Positions 51,336 through 60,063 of a stretch of 64,000 bases of DNA are shown here, piece by piece. The notes beneath the pieces were generated by a model. The model did no database searches. It was not told the DNA's origin and saw nothing but the letters and a program-made list of their open reading frames with translations. The DNA is from Rhodoferax sp. (GTDB lineage Bacteria > Pseudomonadota > Gammaproteobacteria > Burkholderiales > Burkholderiaceae_C). Every line of letters begins with the position of its first letter. Position 1 is the first letter of the stretch. Both the position numbers and the translations under genes were made by a program. The stretch lies in assembly GCF_030697375.1 (NCBI RefSeq), contig NZ_JAUYQD010000026.1, positions 82,542 to 146,541 on the forward strand, in the 5' to 3' direction.

Positions 51336-51375
51336 TATTGGTGATCTGTTTTTATGGAAGAAGGAAGAACAAAAA

Positions 51376-52608
51376 ATGAACTACCAACAACTCAACGTGC
51401 CCGGCGGCGTGCCGGTAAAGATGTGGACCAATGGCGTGCCGGTGGAAGCCGAGGCGCAGCGCCAACTGGAGAACGCCGCCAAGCTGCCCATTGTGTTCAG
51501 CCACGTAGCCGTGATGCCGGATGTGCACTACGGCATTGGCGCCACCATCGGTAGTGTGATTCCTACGATCAAGGCCATCATTCCCGCTGCGGTGGGGGTG
51601 GATATTGGTTGCGGAATGATCGCCTGCAAGACCTCGCTGGTGGCCAGCGACCTGCCGGACAACCTGGGTCCGCTGCGTAGCGAGATTGAAAAGGCGGTGC
51701 CGCACGGCTCAGCGCCCAAGCAATACCGCCATCACAAGTCGAGCCGCGAGGTGGGTACGTGGACGAACCCGCCCGCTGCGGCCGACGTCGCCTGGGGGCA
51801 ATTGGTGGATGAGTTTGATGCACTGTGCGTGGACTACCCGCGCCTGAAGAACACCAACAACCACCGCCATATGGGAACGCTGGGCGGGGGTAACCACTTT
51901 GTGGAAATCTGCCTGGACGAAGCCGGTAGTGTGTGGATCATGTTGCATAGCGGGTCGCGTGGTGTGGGTAACGCCATAGGTACACACTTTATCGAGCTGG
52001 CCAAGAAGGATGCCGAGCTGCACCAGCGCAACCTGCCTGACCAAGACCTGGCCTACTTTGAAGAAGGTGCCCAGTATTTTGGCGACTATGTGCGTGGCGT
52101 GGGTTGGGCGCAAAAGTTTGCGCGCCTGAACCGCGAGGTGATGATGCAGGCCGTGATTGGCGCGCTGCGCAAGACCATAAGCAAGCCGTTCGAGACGCAC
52201 CTGGAAGCGGTGAATTGCCACCACAACTATGTGAGCAAGGAAACGCACTTTGGCCAGGAGGTGTATGTGACCCGCAAGGGTGCGGTGAGCGCCAAGGCTG
52301 GGGAGCTGGGGATTATTCCCGGCAGCATGGGGGCCAAGAGTTTCATCGTGCGCGGCAAGGGCAACCCGGATAGCTTTACCAGTTGCAGCCACGGAGCAGG
52401 GCGCACCATGAGCCGTACCAAGGCCAAGAAGCTGTTCACGGTGCAGGACCAGATTGATGCCACTGCGGGCGTGGAGTGCCGTAAGGACGCCGATGTGATC
52501 GATGAGATCCCGATGGCCTACAAGGACATCGACGCCGTGATGCTGGCGCAGAGTGATCTGGTGGAAGTGGTCTACACGCTGAAGCAGGTGGTGTGTGTGA
52601 AGGGTTAG
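51376..52608 (+). CDS. rtcB: RNA-splicing ligase RtcB
   Basis: 410 residues from the ATG at 51376, the size of E. coli RtcB (about 408). Mn ligands and guanylation site are visible: 'VGVDIGCGMIA' with Cys, 'HMGTLGGGNHFVEI', 'MLHSGSRGVGN', and the nucleophile His in 'SCSHGAGRTMSR'. It joins 2',3'-cyclic phosphate or 3'-phosphate ends to 5'-OH with GTP. It is in the sigma-54/RtcR-controlled repair operon, after the Y-RNA-like structures and 25 bp before rtcA. Confidence 0.97.
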   Translation: MNYQQLNVPGGVPVKMWTNGVPVEAEAQRQLENAAKLPIVFSHVAVMPDVHYGIGATIGSVIPTIKAIIPAAVGVDIGCGMIACKTSLVASDLPDNLGPLRSEIEKAVPHGSAPKQYRHHKSSREVGTWTNPPAAADVAWGQLVDEFDALCVDYPRLKNTNNHRHMGTLGGGNHFVEICLDEAGSVWIMLHSGSRGVGNAIGTHFIELAKKDAELHQRNLPDQDLAYFEEGAQYFGDYVRGVGWAQKFARLNREVMMQAVIGALRKTISKPFETHLEAVNCHHNYVSKETHFGQEVYVTRKGAVSAKAGELGIIPGSMGAKSFIVRGKGNPDSFTSCSHGAGRTMSRTKAKKLFTVQDQIDATAGVECRKDADVIDEIPMAYKDIDAVMLAQSDLVEVVYTLKQVVCVKG

Positions 52609-52633
52609 CACCCCATTGCGGGGAGCATAGAAA

Positions 52634-53743
52634 GTGACAAAAACAATGACAACAGAAGTGAAAGACACGATAGAAATCGACGGTTCGCAAGGCGAAGGCG
52701 GCGGACAAATTTTGCGCACGGCACTGGCCTTGAGCCTGATCACCGGGCGCGCCTTTAGTCTCGTCAACATTCGGGCCAAGCGGCCCAAGCCCGGGCTGAT
52801 GCGCCAGCATTTGGCCTGCGTGCAGGCCGCCGTTGCCGTGGGGGGTGGGGCTGTGCATTGCCATGCGCTGGGCGGGGACGGTGCACCTGCACAAATCGGC
52901 GCCACCCAGCTGGTCTTCACGCCCGGTCCCGTTGCGGGGGGAGACTATGCCTTCGCGGTCGGTTCGGCCGGCAGTTGCATGCTGGTGCTGCAAACCGTGC
53001 TGTGGCCGCTGGCGATGGCAACCCAGCCCTCCACGCTGACGCTGCGCGGAGGCACGCACAACCCGATGGCTCCGTCCTACACCTTTCTCAGCCATCTGGC
53101 GCCGTACTTTGCGGGCGCGGGACCGGCGCTATTTGAGATGGAGTTGGGCCGCCACGGCTTTTACCCCGCCGGTGGAGGCGAGGTGCAGGTGCGCATTCAG
53201 CCCCCGGCCGGCGCGCTGTCACCCATTGCCCTGACCCGGCGTGGCGCCTTGGTGCAAGCATGGGCGGAGTGTTTGCATGCGGGCATTCCCAGGTCGGTTG
53301 CCGAGCGCGAGTTGGGTGTGCTGCAGCGTGCGCTGGACTGGCAGCCCGACCAGCTGCGCAACCGGGGCCTGCGCAGCAACGAAGGCCCCGGCAACGCGCT
53401 GCAGGTGGTGCTGCAGTTTGAGCACATTGCCGAAGTACTGACCGCTTTTGGTGACAAGGGCGTGAGTGCGGAAGAAGTCGCACGCCAGGTCCTGCGCGAA
53501 GTGCAAGCCTATTTGGCACACAGCGCACCCGTGGGGGAACACTTGGCCGACCAACTCATGCTGCCCCTGGCTTTGGCAGGCCTGCAGGGCAACAAGGGAC
53601 AGTACTGGGCCACCACTTGGTCGGAGCATGCCCGCACCAACGCGCGTGTCATCGAACAGTTTTTGCCAGTCAGGTTTACAACCCAGGCTTTGGATGGAGG
53701 TGTGCTTGTGGGTATGGCAGCAGCCAGCGCACGGTGGAGTTGA
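52634..53743 (+). CDS. rtcA: RNA 3'-terminal phosphate cyclase
   Basis: Up to 369 residues from a GTG at 52634; an ATG at 52646 is equally good. 'IDGSQGEGGGQILRTALALS' and 'KRPKPGLMRQHLACVQAA' are family signatures. The adenylated His is probably in 'VGEHLADQLMLPLALAG'. It converts RNA 3'-phosphate ends to 2',3'-cyclic phosphate with ATP, supplying or resetting ends for RtcB. Slightly longer than E. coli RtcA (about 340). Last gene of the operon. Confidence 0.96.
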   Translation: MTKTMTTEVKDTIEIDGSQGEGGGQILRTALALSLITGRAFSLVNIRAKRPKPGLMRQHLACVQAAVAVGGGAVHCHALGGDGAPAQIGATQLVFTPGPVAGGDYAFAVGSAGSCMLVLQTVLWPLAMATQPSTLTLRGGTHNPMAPSYTFLSHLAPYFAGAGPALFEMELGRHGFYPAGGGEVQVRIQPPAGALSPIALTRRGALVQAWAECLHAGIPRSVAERELGVLQRALDWQPDQLRNRGLRSNEGPGNALQVVLQFEHIAEVLTAFGDKGVSAEEVARQVLREVQAYLAHSAPVGEHLADQLMLPLALAGLQGNKGQYWATTWSEHARTNARVIEQFLPVRFTTQALDGGVLVGMAAASARWS

Positions 53744-53931
53744 TTGGCCACCGCAAGACCGGGGTGCACATGGTTCAAAACGGCGGCGCCACCGGCGACG
53801 GCATCAACACAGGCTGGGCTGCTGATTTTTGCCATCCCATTCCACCAATTGTTGACCCAGCGGCTTGACATTCAATGCACCCAAGTGGTTCGATCGGTGT
53901 GGGAGTTTCATACACACCAAAGGAGTTGAAC

Positions 53932-54285
53932 ATGGACTTGAACGAAGCCATCCAAGCACATTCGGAGTGGAAAATGAAGCTGCGCAGCGCAATTCAATTG
54001 CGCACAAAGCTGGATGCGGCAACCATCGCCCGCGACGACTGCTGCGCCCTGGGAAAGTGGTTGCACGGCGAGTCACGCGCCCAATATGGGCGCTTGGACT
54101 CGTACAAAGAATGCTTCCAGCAGCACGCCCGCTTTCACAAACAGGCCAGCCAGATTGCCCTCGCCATCAACAGCGGGAAGTATGACGAAGCCGAGAAAAT
54201 GCTGGGCTCAGGAACACCCTACGTCGAAGCCTCCCGTGCGGTGGTCATGGCCATCGGCACACTCAAACGGGAAGCGGGCTTGTAG
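53932..54285 (+). CDS. Stand-alone CZB (chemoreceptor zinc-binding) domain protein
   Basis: 117 residues from the ATG at 53932, behind 'AAGGAG'. The CZB zinc site is complete in appearance: His of 'QAHSEWKMKL', Cys of 'DCCALGKWLHG', and the His pair of 'FQQHARFHKQA'. CZB domains sense zinc or hypochlorite on chemoreceptors and diguanylate cyclases; here the domain is alone. It converges on putA with 1 bp between the stops. A partner protein is not evident in the window. Confidence 0.9.
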   Translation: MDLNEAIQAHSEWKMKLRSAIQLRTKLDAATIARDDCCALGKWLHGESRAQYGRLDSYKECFQQHARFHKQASQIALAINSGKYDEAEKMLGSGTPYVEASRAVVMAIGTLKREAGL

Positions 54286-54286
54286 C

Positions 54287-57280
54287 CTATCCCGCCAACA
54301 ACGCCGCATTCCCCCCCGCAGCCGTCGTGTTCACCGTAATCGTCTGCTCGGCGCAGAAGCGGTACAGGTAGTGCGGGCCGCCGGCTTTGGGGCCGGTGCC
54401 GGAGAGGCCTTCTCCGCCGAAGGGCTGCACACCCACCACCGCGCCGATCTGGTTGCGGTTGATGTAGACGTTGCCCACATGGGAGGCGCGGGCCAGGGCC
54501 TGGGCGCGGGAGTCGATGCGGGTCTGGATGCCGATGGTCAGGCCGTAGCCCAGGGCGTTGATCTGGGCGATCACGTCCTGTGGATCACCATTCCAGCGCA
54601 CGATGTGCAGCACGGGGCCGAAGATTTCTTGCTTCATCTCGGCGATGGATTTCACCTCAAAGGCCTGCGGCGCAATCAGGTTGGGCATCGCTTTTGCTCC
54701 TGAATTCATAGCTGCTTGCGCAATGGATACGGGGGCTAACAGTGGTTTTGCTTCTGCATTCAGGCGCTGGATGTGCTGGCGGATGCCGTCAAACGCTTCC
54801 TTGTCGATGACCGGGCCCACGTCGGTGCTGAGCTGGGCCGGGTCGCCCGCCACCAGTTCCTTGGCGGCGCCCTGGATCATCTCGATCACGTGGTCGGCAA
54901 TGGTTTCGTGCACACACAGCAGGCGCAGGGCCGAGCAGCGCTGGCCGGCGCTGCGGAAGGCGCTTTGCATGACGGCGTCGCTCACCTGCTCGGGCAGGGC
55001 AGTGCTGTCCACCAGCATGGCGTTGATGCCGCCGGTCTCGGCGATCAGCGGCACGATGGCTCCGTCTTTGGCGGCCAAGGCGCGGTTGATAATTTTGGCC
55101 ACCTGGGTGGAGCCGGTGAACACCACACCGGCCACGCCGGGGGCGGCCACCAGGGCGGCACCCACGGTCTCGCCGGGGCCGTGCAAGAGTTGCAGCGCGC
55201 CTTCGGGCACGCCGGCGGCGTGCATGAGCTTGACGGCTTCGAGCGCCACGCCGGGGGTTTGTTCGGCGGGTTTGGCCAGCACGGTGTTGCCGGTGGCGAG
55301 GGCCGCAGCCACCTGGCCCATGAAGATGGCCAGCGGGAAGTTCCAGGGGCTGATGCAGACCCAGGGGCCGCGGGCGACCAGACGCAGCTCGTTGCTCTCG
55401 CCCGTGGGGCCGGGCATGGCCAGGGGGGCCATGATGCGCTCGGCCTCATTGGCGTAGTAGCGCATGAAGTCCACGGCTTCGCGCACTTCGCTGACCGCGT
55501 CACCCCAGGTCTTGAAGGCTTCTTTCACCAGCAGGGCGCAGAACTTCGGGCAGGCGGCCTCCAGCGCATCGGCGGCGTGGCGCAGGATGGCGGCGCGCTC
55601 GGTCACCTCGGTTTTGCTCCACTTTTGATAGCTGTCTGCGCTGGTCTGGAGGGCGCTGGAGGCCAATTTGGCATCAAACACGGGGACAAAGGGGACCGAC
55701 ACCTCGCGGTAGGCGGCCAGCAAGGGCGCGCGCATGGTCGGCACCGTCAGGTCCAGCCCGCTGCTGTTTTTGCGCGAGATGCCAAACAATTCCAGCGGCA
55801 AGGCCAGGGAGGTTTCTGGCTCCAGGCGCAATGGCGAAATCAGCAACTCGCCCATGCCCACGGACTCGTCGGCCAACTGGTGCACAAAGGAGGAGTTGGC
55901 GCCGTTTTCCAGCAGGCGGCGCACCAGGTAGGCCAGTAGGTCTTTGTGCGCACCCACGGGGGCGTAGACGCGGCAGGCAATCAGCGGGTTCTTCAGCACC
56001 TCGCGGTACACGCCCTCGCCCATGCCGTGCAGGCGTTGCAATTCAAACGGCGCGGCGCTCTTGGCGCCCATTTGCAAAATGGCGGCAATGGTGGCGGCGT
56101 TGTGCGTGGCGAACTGGGGGTAGATGGCGTCGGGCGCACTCAGCAGTGCGTTGGCGCAGGCCAGGTAAGAGATATCGGTGTGGTGCTTGTGGGTGAACAC
56201 CGGGTACGCGGGCAAGCCCTGCTCCTGGGCGCGTTTGATTTCGGCATCCCAGTAGGCGCCCTTGACCAGGCGGCACATCAGGCGAATCTGGTACTTGCGG
56301 GCGATCTCGGTGATGTGCGTGATCAGCTCCAGCGCACGGGTCTGGTAGGACTGCATGGCCAGGCCAAAACCGGTCCACTGCGGGAACTGCTGCGCCACCT
56401 TGGCCGCCAGCACGTCAAACACTTCGAGCGACAGCTCCAGGCGGTCCACCTCTTCGGCGTCGATGGTGAGGTTGATGTTGGCGCGGGCCGCTTGCTCGCA
56501 CAGACCCCAGACACGCGGTACCAGTTCATCCATGACACGCGCCATCTGCGCATCCTCGTAGCGGGGGTGCAGGGCGCTGAGTTTGATGGAAATACCATCA
56601 TTCACCTCGCAAGCCCCCGTCGGTTGTGCGCCGGAAGCTATGGATTTGATAGCATTTTGGTAGCTTGCCAAATATTTCAGGGCATCCGCATCGGTGCGGG
56701 CGCCCTCGCCCAGCATGTCGTAGCTGTAACGCAGGTTTTTGATCTTGCGCTTGGCGGAAGCGGCCTCAATCATGGCCTCGCCAATGGTCTGGCCCAGCAC
56801 AAACTGGCGGCCCAGCAACTGCACGGCGCGCAGCGTGGCGGCCACCACCGAGCGTGCGCCCAGCTTGGCGAAGATGCCGGTGGGCGCTTCGCTGTCGGGC
56901 AGGAATTTCTTGCTCATGGCAATGGCGGTGCTGCTCAAACGCGCCAGGGTTTTGTCGCCGGCGGCTTCAAAGTCGGCACGGCCCAGTTGGTCGGCGGTCA
57001 GGGCGATGGCGGTTTCGGCATCGGGCACACGCAGCAGCGCTTCGGCCAGGCGCATCAGGGCCAGACCTTCGGCGCTGGAGATGGGGTATTCCTTGAGCAG
57101 GCTTTCCATGGCCCAAAACGGCGGCGGGTTCTGGCGCACCGCCTGCACCCAGGGGGTAGCGACCTTGGCGGCGGCGGCCCAGTCCAGCGCGCTGGCAAGC
57201 GAGGCCAGACGCTGGGACACGATTTCGGCTTCGGGGCGGTAGGGGTTGGGCAGGCGCTGGGGGGTGGATGCGTTGGACAT
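54287..57280 (-). CDS. putA: Bifunctional proline dehydrogenase / P5C dehydrogenase
   Basis: 997 residues, the short PutA form without an N-terminal DNA-binding domain. The proline dehydrogenase barrel (about 120-480) has 'ISIKLSALHPRYE', 'NLTIDAEEVDRLELSLEVF', 'RLVKGAYWDAEIKRAQEQG' and 'YAPVGAHKDLLAYLVRRL'. The P5C dehydrogenase domain (about 540-990) has 'SPWNFPLAIF', 'VVFTGSTQVA', 'IAETGGINAM' and catalytic Cys in 'AGQRCSALRLL'. It oxidises proline to glutamate via channelled P5C. Three copies of the dispersed repeat (56605, 55612, 54693) lie inside the frame in spacer-like segments. A strong palindrome lies 44 bp upstream of the start. Confidence 0.97.
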   Translation of the reverse strand: MSNASTPQRLPNPYRPEAEIVSQRLASLASALDWAAAAKVATPWVQAVRQNPPPFWAMESLLKEYPISSAEGLALMRLAEALLRVPDAETAIALTADQLGRADFEAAGDKTLARLSSTAIAMSKKFLPDSEAPTGIFAKLGARSVVAATLRAVQLLGRQFVLGQTIGEAMIEAASAKRKIKNLRYSYDMLGEGARTDADALKYLASYQNAIKSIASGAQPTGACEVNDGISIKLSALHPRYEDAQMARVMDELVPRVWGLCEQAARANINLTIDAEEVDRLELSLEVFDVLAAKVAQQFPQWTGFGLAMQSYQTRALELITHITEIARKYQIRLMCRLVKGAYWDAEIKRAQEQGLPAYPVFTHKHHTDISYLACANALLSAPDAIYPQFATHNAATIAAILQMGAKSAAPFELQRLHGMGEGVYREVLKNPLIACRVYAPVGAHKDLLAYLVRRLLENGANSSFVHQLADESVGMGELLISPLRLEPETSLALPLELFGISRKNSSGLDLTVPTMRAPLLAAYREVSVPFVPVFDAKLASSALQTSADSYQKWSKTEVTERAAILRHAADALEAACPKFCALLVKEAFKTWGDAVSEVREAVDFMRYYANEAERIMAPLAMPGPTGESNELRLVARGPWVCISPWNFPLAIFMGQVAAALATGNTVLAKPAEQTPGVALEAVKLMHAAGVPEGALQLLHGPGETVGAALVAAPGVAGVVFTGSTQVAKIINRALAAKDGAIVPLIAETGGINAMLVDSTALPEQVSDAVMQSAFRSAGQRCSALRLLCVHETIADHVIEMIQGAAKELVAGDPAQLSTDVGPVIDKEAFDGIRQHIQRLNAEAKPLLAPVSIAQAAMNSGAKAMPNLIAPQAFEVKSIAEMKQEIFGPVLHIVRWNGDPQDVIAQINALGYGLTIGIQTRIDSRAQALARASHVGNVYINRNQIGAVVGVQPFGGEGLSGTGPKAGGPHYLYRFCAEQTITVNTTAAGGNAALLAG
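54693..54750 (+). repeat. Dispersed repeat copy inside putA (P5CDH domain)
   Basis: 'TTCATAGCTGCTTGCGCAAT' followed by 'GGATACGGGGGCTAAC'. In the protein it encodes roughly 'LLAPVSIAQAAMNSGAKA' between 'HIQRLNAEAKP' and 'MPNLIAPQAF'. Same orientation on the plus strand as the copy at 24573. Confidence 0.75.
55612..55670 (+). repeat. Dispersed repeat copy inside putA (interdomain region)
   Basis: 'TTTTGATAGCTGTCTGCGCT' then 'GGTCTGGAGGGCGCTGGAGG'; a diverged copy. It encodes about 'LASSALQTSADSYQKWSK' just before the P5CDH N-terminal 'VTERAAILRHAADALEA'. Confidence 0.65.
56605..56655 (-). repeat. Dispersed repeat copy inside putA (proline dehydrogenase part), opposite orientation
   Basis: On the minus strand: 'TGCTATCAAATCCATAGCTT' then 'CCGGCGCACAACCGACGGGG' and 'GCTTGCGAGG'. 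It encodes about 'SIASGAQPTGACEV' directly before 'NDGISIKLSALHPRYE'. Orientation is opposite to the other putA copies. Confidence 0.65.
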
Positions 57281-57323
57281 ATAAAACCTCTGTGTTTAAC
57301 GAATACGCTATGTTGAAGCCTTT

Positions 57324-57355
57324 AATGGTTAATTTTTATCCAAAAATTAACCATT
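57324..57355. promoter_or_regulatory. Perfect 14-bp-arm palindrome upstream of putA
   Basis: AATGGTTAATTTTT - ATCC - AAAAATTAACCATT. AT-rich in a GC-rich genome and 44 bp before the putA start; a weaker GACTA/TAGTC pair lies just upstream at 57363-57381. It is probably the operator of a proline-responsive regulator such as an Lrp-type PutR, not encoded in this window. Confidence 0.65.
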
Positions 57356-57480
57356 TTCTAGTGACTAATTTTCTAATAGTCGCCAAGAGAGAAAAAAACA
57401 TGGTGCACCACCCACCTTGACGGTCTCGACCACAATAGCGCCAAATCCCGCAAATTCCAAATTGCCCTTTCTTGCACGCC

Positions 57481-60042
57481 ATGACACACTTACTGACGAC
57501 CCCTACCTTAGGCCAACGCCGCAGGCCGGTGTGGGCGTTGCTGGTTTGGGGCCTCGCATTTCTGGCCTCCACCGTACTGGCCCAGCCGCGTGACGTCCGG
57601 GTGGGTGTGTACTCCAATGAACCCAAGATCTTCATGGGTGCCAACCAGCAGCCCACCGGGATCCTGGGCGACTTGCTGGTGGACATGGCCAAGCAGGAAG
57701 GCTGGACGCTGCAAACCGTTGCCTGCACCTGGCAAGAGTGCCTTAACGCCCTGCAGACTGGCACCATTGACCTCATGCCCGACATGGCCTACAACGCGCA
57801 GCGGGAGAAGCTGTTCGACTTTCACAGCACCCCCGCCTTGCTAAGTTGGTCGCAGGTCTACAAACACCGCAGCCTACGGATTGATTCGGCGCTGGACTTT
57901 CAAGGCAAACGCATTGCGGTGCTGCAAGGTTCCGTACAGCAGGACTACCTGAAAAACCTGATCGAAAGCTTTGGGCTGAAGACCGAGTTGGTCCCGGTGC
58001 AGTCACTCCAACAAGCCTTCGAAAAAGTGGCCGACCGCAGCGCCGACGCGGCAGCTGCCAACCGCTTTTATGGCGACTTGCAAGCCTCCCAATACAAGCT
58101 CGACCCCACTGCCATCCTGTTTTTGCCCTCGCAACTGTTTTATGCCAGCGCCAACGGCCGCAATGCAGACTTGCTGGCGGCCATTGATAACCATCTGGCG
58201 GCATGGCAGGCGCAGCCAGGTTCGCGGTATTTTGAGGTGCTGGAACACTGGATGAACGCCCCGCCGCCGACCCTCATCCCCGCTTACGTGTGGTGGACGG
58301 GGATTGCCCTGGCACTGCTGCTGACCATCAGCCTGGGCGGTGCTTACCTGCTCAAGCGGGAGGTCACCAACAAAACCTGGCGCCTGAAAAGCGTGGAGGA
58401 CCGGCTCTCTACCATTCTTAACAGCGTGGACGCGTATATCTACATCAAAGACCCCGAACTGCGCTACCAATACGTCAACCGCAAGGTCAGCAAGCTGTTC
58501 GGCACCAACGCCGCTGACGTGGTGGGCAAAACCGACAGCGATTTTTTTGACGTTGACACGGTTGCCAAACTGCGGGTCCACGACCTGCGCGTGATCGAGC
58601 GCGGCGAACGCGTCGAAGAGGAAGAGACCAACCGCAGCGCCGATGGCACGACCACCCACACCTACCTGTCGGTCAAGCTCCCGCTGCTGCGCCCGGATGG
58701 CTCGGTGTACGCCCTGTGCGGCATCTCCACCGACATCAGCAAACACAAACGCGCCGAAGAAGCCATCCACCAGCTCGCCTTTTACGACCCGCTGACCCAG
58801 TTGCCCAACCGCCGCCTGCTGATGGACCGCCTGCGCCAGGCCCTGGCCGCACATGTGCGCGACAAGGAGTGCGGCGCCCTGCTCTTCATTGACGTGGACA
58901 ACTTCAAAGACCTCAACGACACCCTGGGCCACCCGGTGGGCGACCAACTGCTGCACCAGATGGCACAGCGGCTGACGGCGTGCACGCGGGCGCAAGACAC
59001 CCTGGCCCGCCAGGGCGGCGACGAGTTTGTGCTGATGCTGCAGGGCCTAAGCCCCAACCCGACCCAGGCGGTGCAACAAACCCGGCTGGTAGCCAGCAAA
59101 ATCCTGAATGCGCTGGCCGAGCCCTATCTCTTGGAAAAACACCGTTACCAAACTTCGGTGAGCATCGGCATTACCCTGTTTTCAAGCCCCGATGTGGACC
59201 AGGACGAATTGCTCAAACAGGCCGATCTGGCCATGTACCAGGCCAAAACCGATGGACGCAACACGGTGCGGTTTTTCAACCCGCAGATGCAAGAGCAGGT
59301 CAACGCCCGCACCGCGCTGGAAGCCGACCTGCACCACGCGCTGGCGGACTCGCAGTTTGTGCTGCACTACCAGCCGCAAATGAACAGCGCAGGCCAGCAA
59401 CTGGGCGTCGAAGCCCTGGTGCGCTGGCAGCATCCGCAGCGCGGGCTGGTGTCGCCGGCAGAGTTCATTCCCATCGCGGAAGCCTCGGGGTTGATCCTGC
59501 CGCTGGGGCGCTGGATTCTGGTGCAGGCCTGTCGCCAACTGGTGGCGTGGTCCACGGACCCCGGCAAAGCGCACTACAGCGTGGCCGTCAACGTCAGCGC
59601 CCGCCAGTTCCGCCAACCCGACTTTGTGCAGCAAGTCCAAAACGCCATGCAAGAAACCGGTGCGCCCCCGCACCAATTGGAGCTGGAACTGACCGAAAGC
59701 CAGTTGCTGGACAACATCGACAGCGTAATTGCCAAAATGAGCGCGCTCAAGGCCCTGGGCGTGCGTTTTTCGCTGGACGACTTCGGCACCGGCTACTCCT
59801 CGCTCAGCATCCTGAAAAAGCTGCCTCTGGACCAGCTCAAAATCGACCAGTCCTTTGTGCGCGACATGCTCACCGATCCGCAAGACGCCAGCATCGTTCG
59901 CACCATCCTCACCCTGGGCGACAGCCTGGGCCTGCAGGTGATTGCGGAAGGGGTGGAAACCGCCGAGCTGCGCGACGCCCTGTTGGACCTGGGCTGCACC
60001 CACTTCCAGGGCTACCTGTTTGGCCGCCCCGCGCCCGCCTGA
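57481..60042 (+). CDS. Periplasmic-binding-domain sensor with PAS, GGDEF and EAL domains
   Basis: 853 residues from the ATG at 57481 (an in-frame TTG lies 9 bp earlier). Signal/anchor helix, then a family-3 solute-binding domain ('VRVGVYSNEPKIFMGANQQP', 'IDLMPDMAYNAQREKLFDF', 'VLQGSVQQDYLKNLI'), membrane helix about residues 272-292, PAS about 305-430 ('ILNSVDAYIYIKDPELRYQY'), GGDEF ('RQGGDEFVLM' with RAQD inhibitory site) and EAL ('EALVRWQHP', 'DDFGTGYSSLSIL'). It links a periplasmic amino-acid-like ligand to c-di-GMP turnover. It is divergent from putA, with 200 bp between, and followed by a LuxR gene. Confidence 0.95.
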   Translation: MTHLLTTPTLGQRRRPVWALLVWGLAFLASTVLAQPRDVRVGVYSNEPKIFMGANQQPTGILGDLLVDMAKQEGWTLQTVACTWQECLNALQTGTIDLMPDMAYNAQREKLFDFHSTPALLSWSQVYKHRSLRIDSALDFQGKRIAVLQGSVQQDYLKNLIESFGLKTELVPVQSLQQAFEKVADRSADAAAANRFYGDLQASQYKLDPTAILFLPSQLFYASANGRNADLLAAIDNHLAAWQAQPGSRYFEVLEHWMNAPPPTLIPAYVWWTGIALALLLTISLGGAYLLKREVTNKTWRLKSVEDRLSTILNSVDAYIYIKDPELRYQYVNRKVSKLFGTNAADVVGKTDSDFFDVDTVAKLRVHDLRVIERGERVEEEETNRSADGTTTHTYLSVKLPLLRPDGSVYALCGISTDISKHKRAEEAIHQLAFYDPLTQLPNRRLLMDRLRQALAAHVRDKECGALLFIDVDNFKDLNDTLGHPVGDQLLHQMAQRLTACTRAQDTLARQGGDEFVLMLQGLSPNPTQAVQQTRLVASKILNALAEPYLLEKHRYQTSVSIGITLFSSPDVDQDELLKQADLAMYQAKTDGRNTVRFFNPQMQEQVNARTALEADLHHALADSQFVLHYQPQMNSAGQQLGVEALVRWQHPQRGLVSPAEFIPIAEASGLILPLGRWILVQACRQLVAWSTDPGKAHYSVAVNVSARQFRQPDFVQQVQNAMQETGAPPHQLELELTESQLLDNIDSVIAKMSALKALGVRFSLDDFGTGYSSLSILKKLPLDQLKIDQSFVRDMLTDPQDASIVRTILTLGDSLGLQVIAEGVETAELRDALLDLGCTHFQGYLFGRPAPA

Positions 60043-60063
60043 CACATTGCACCGCCCACCTGT

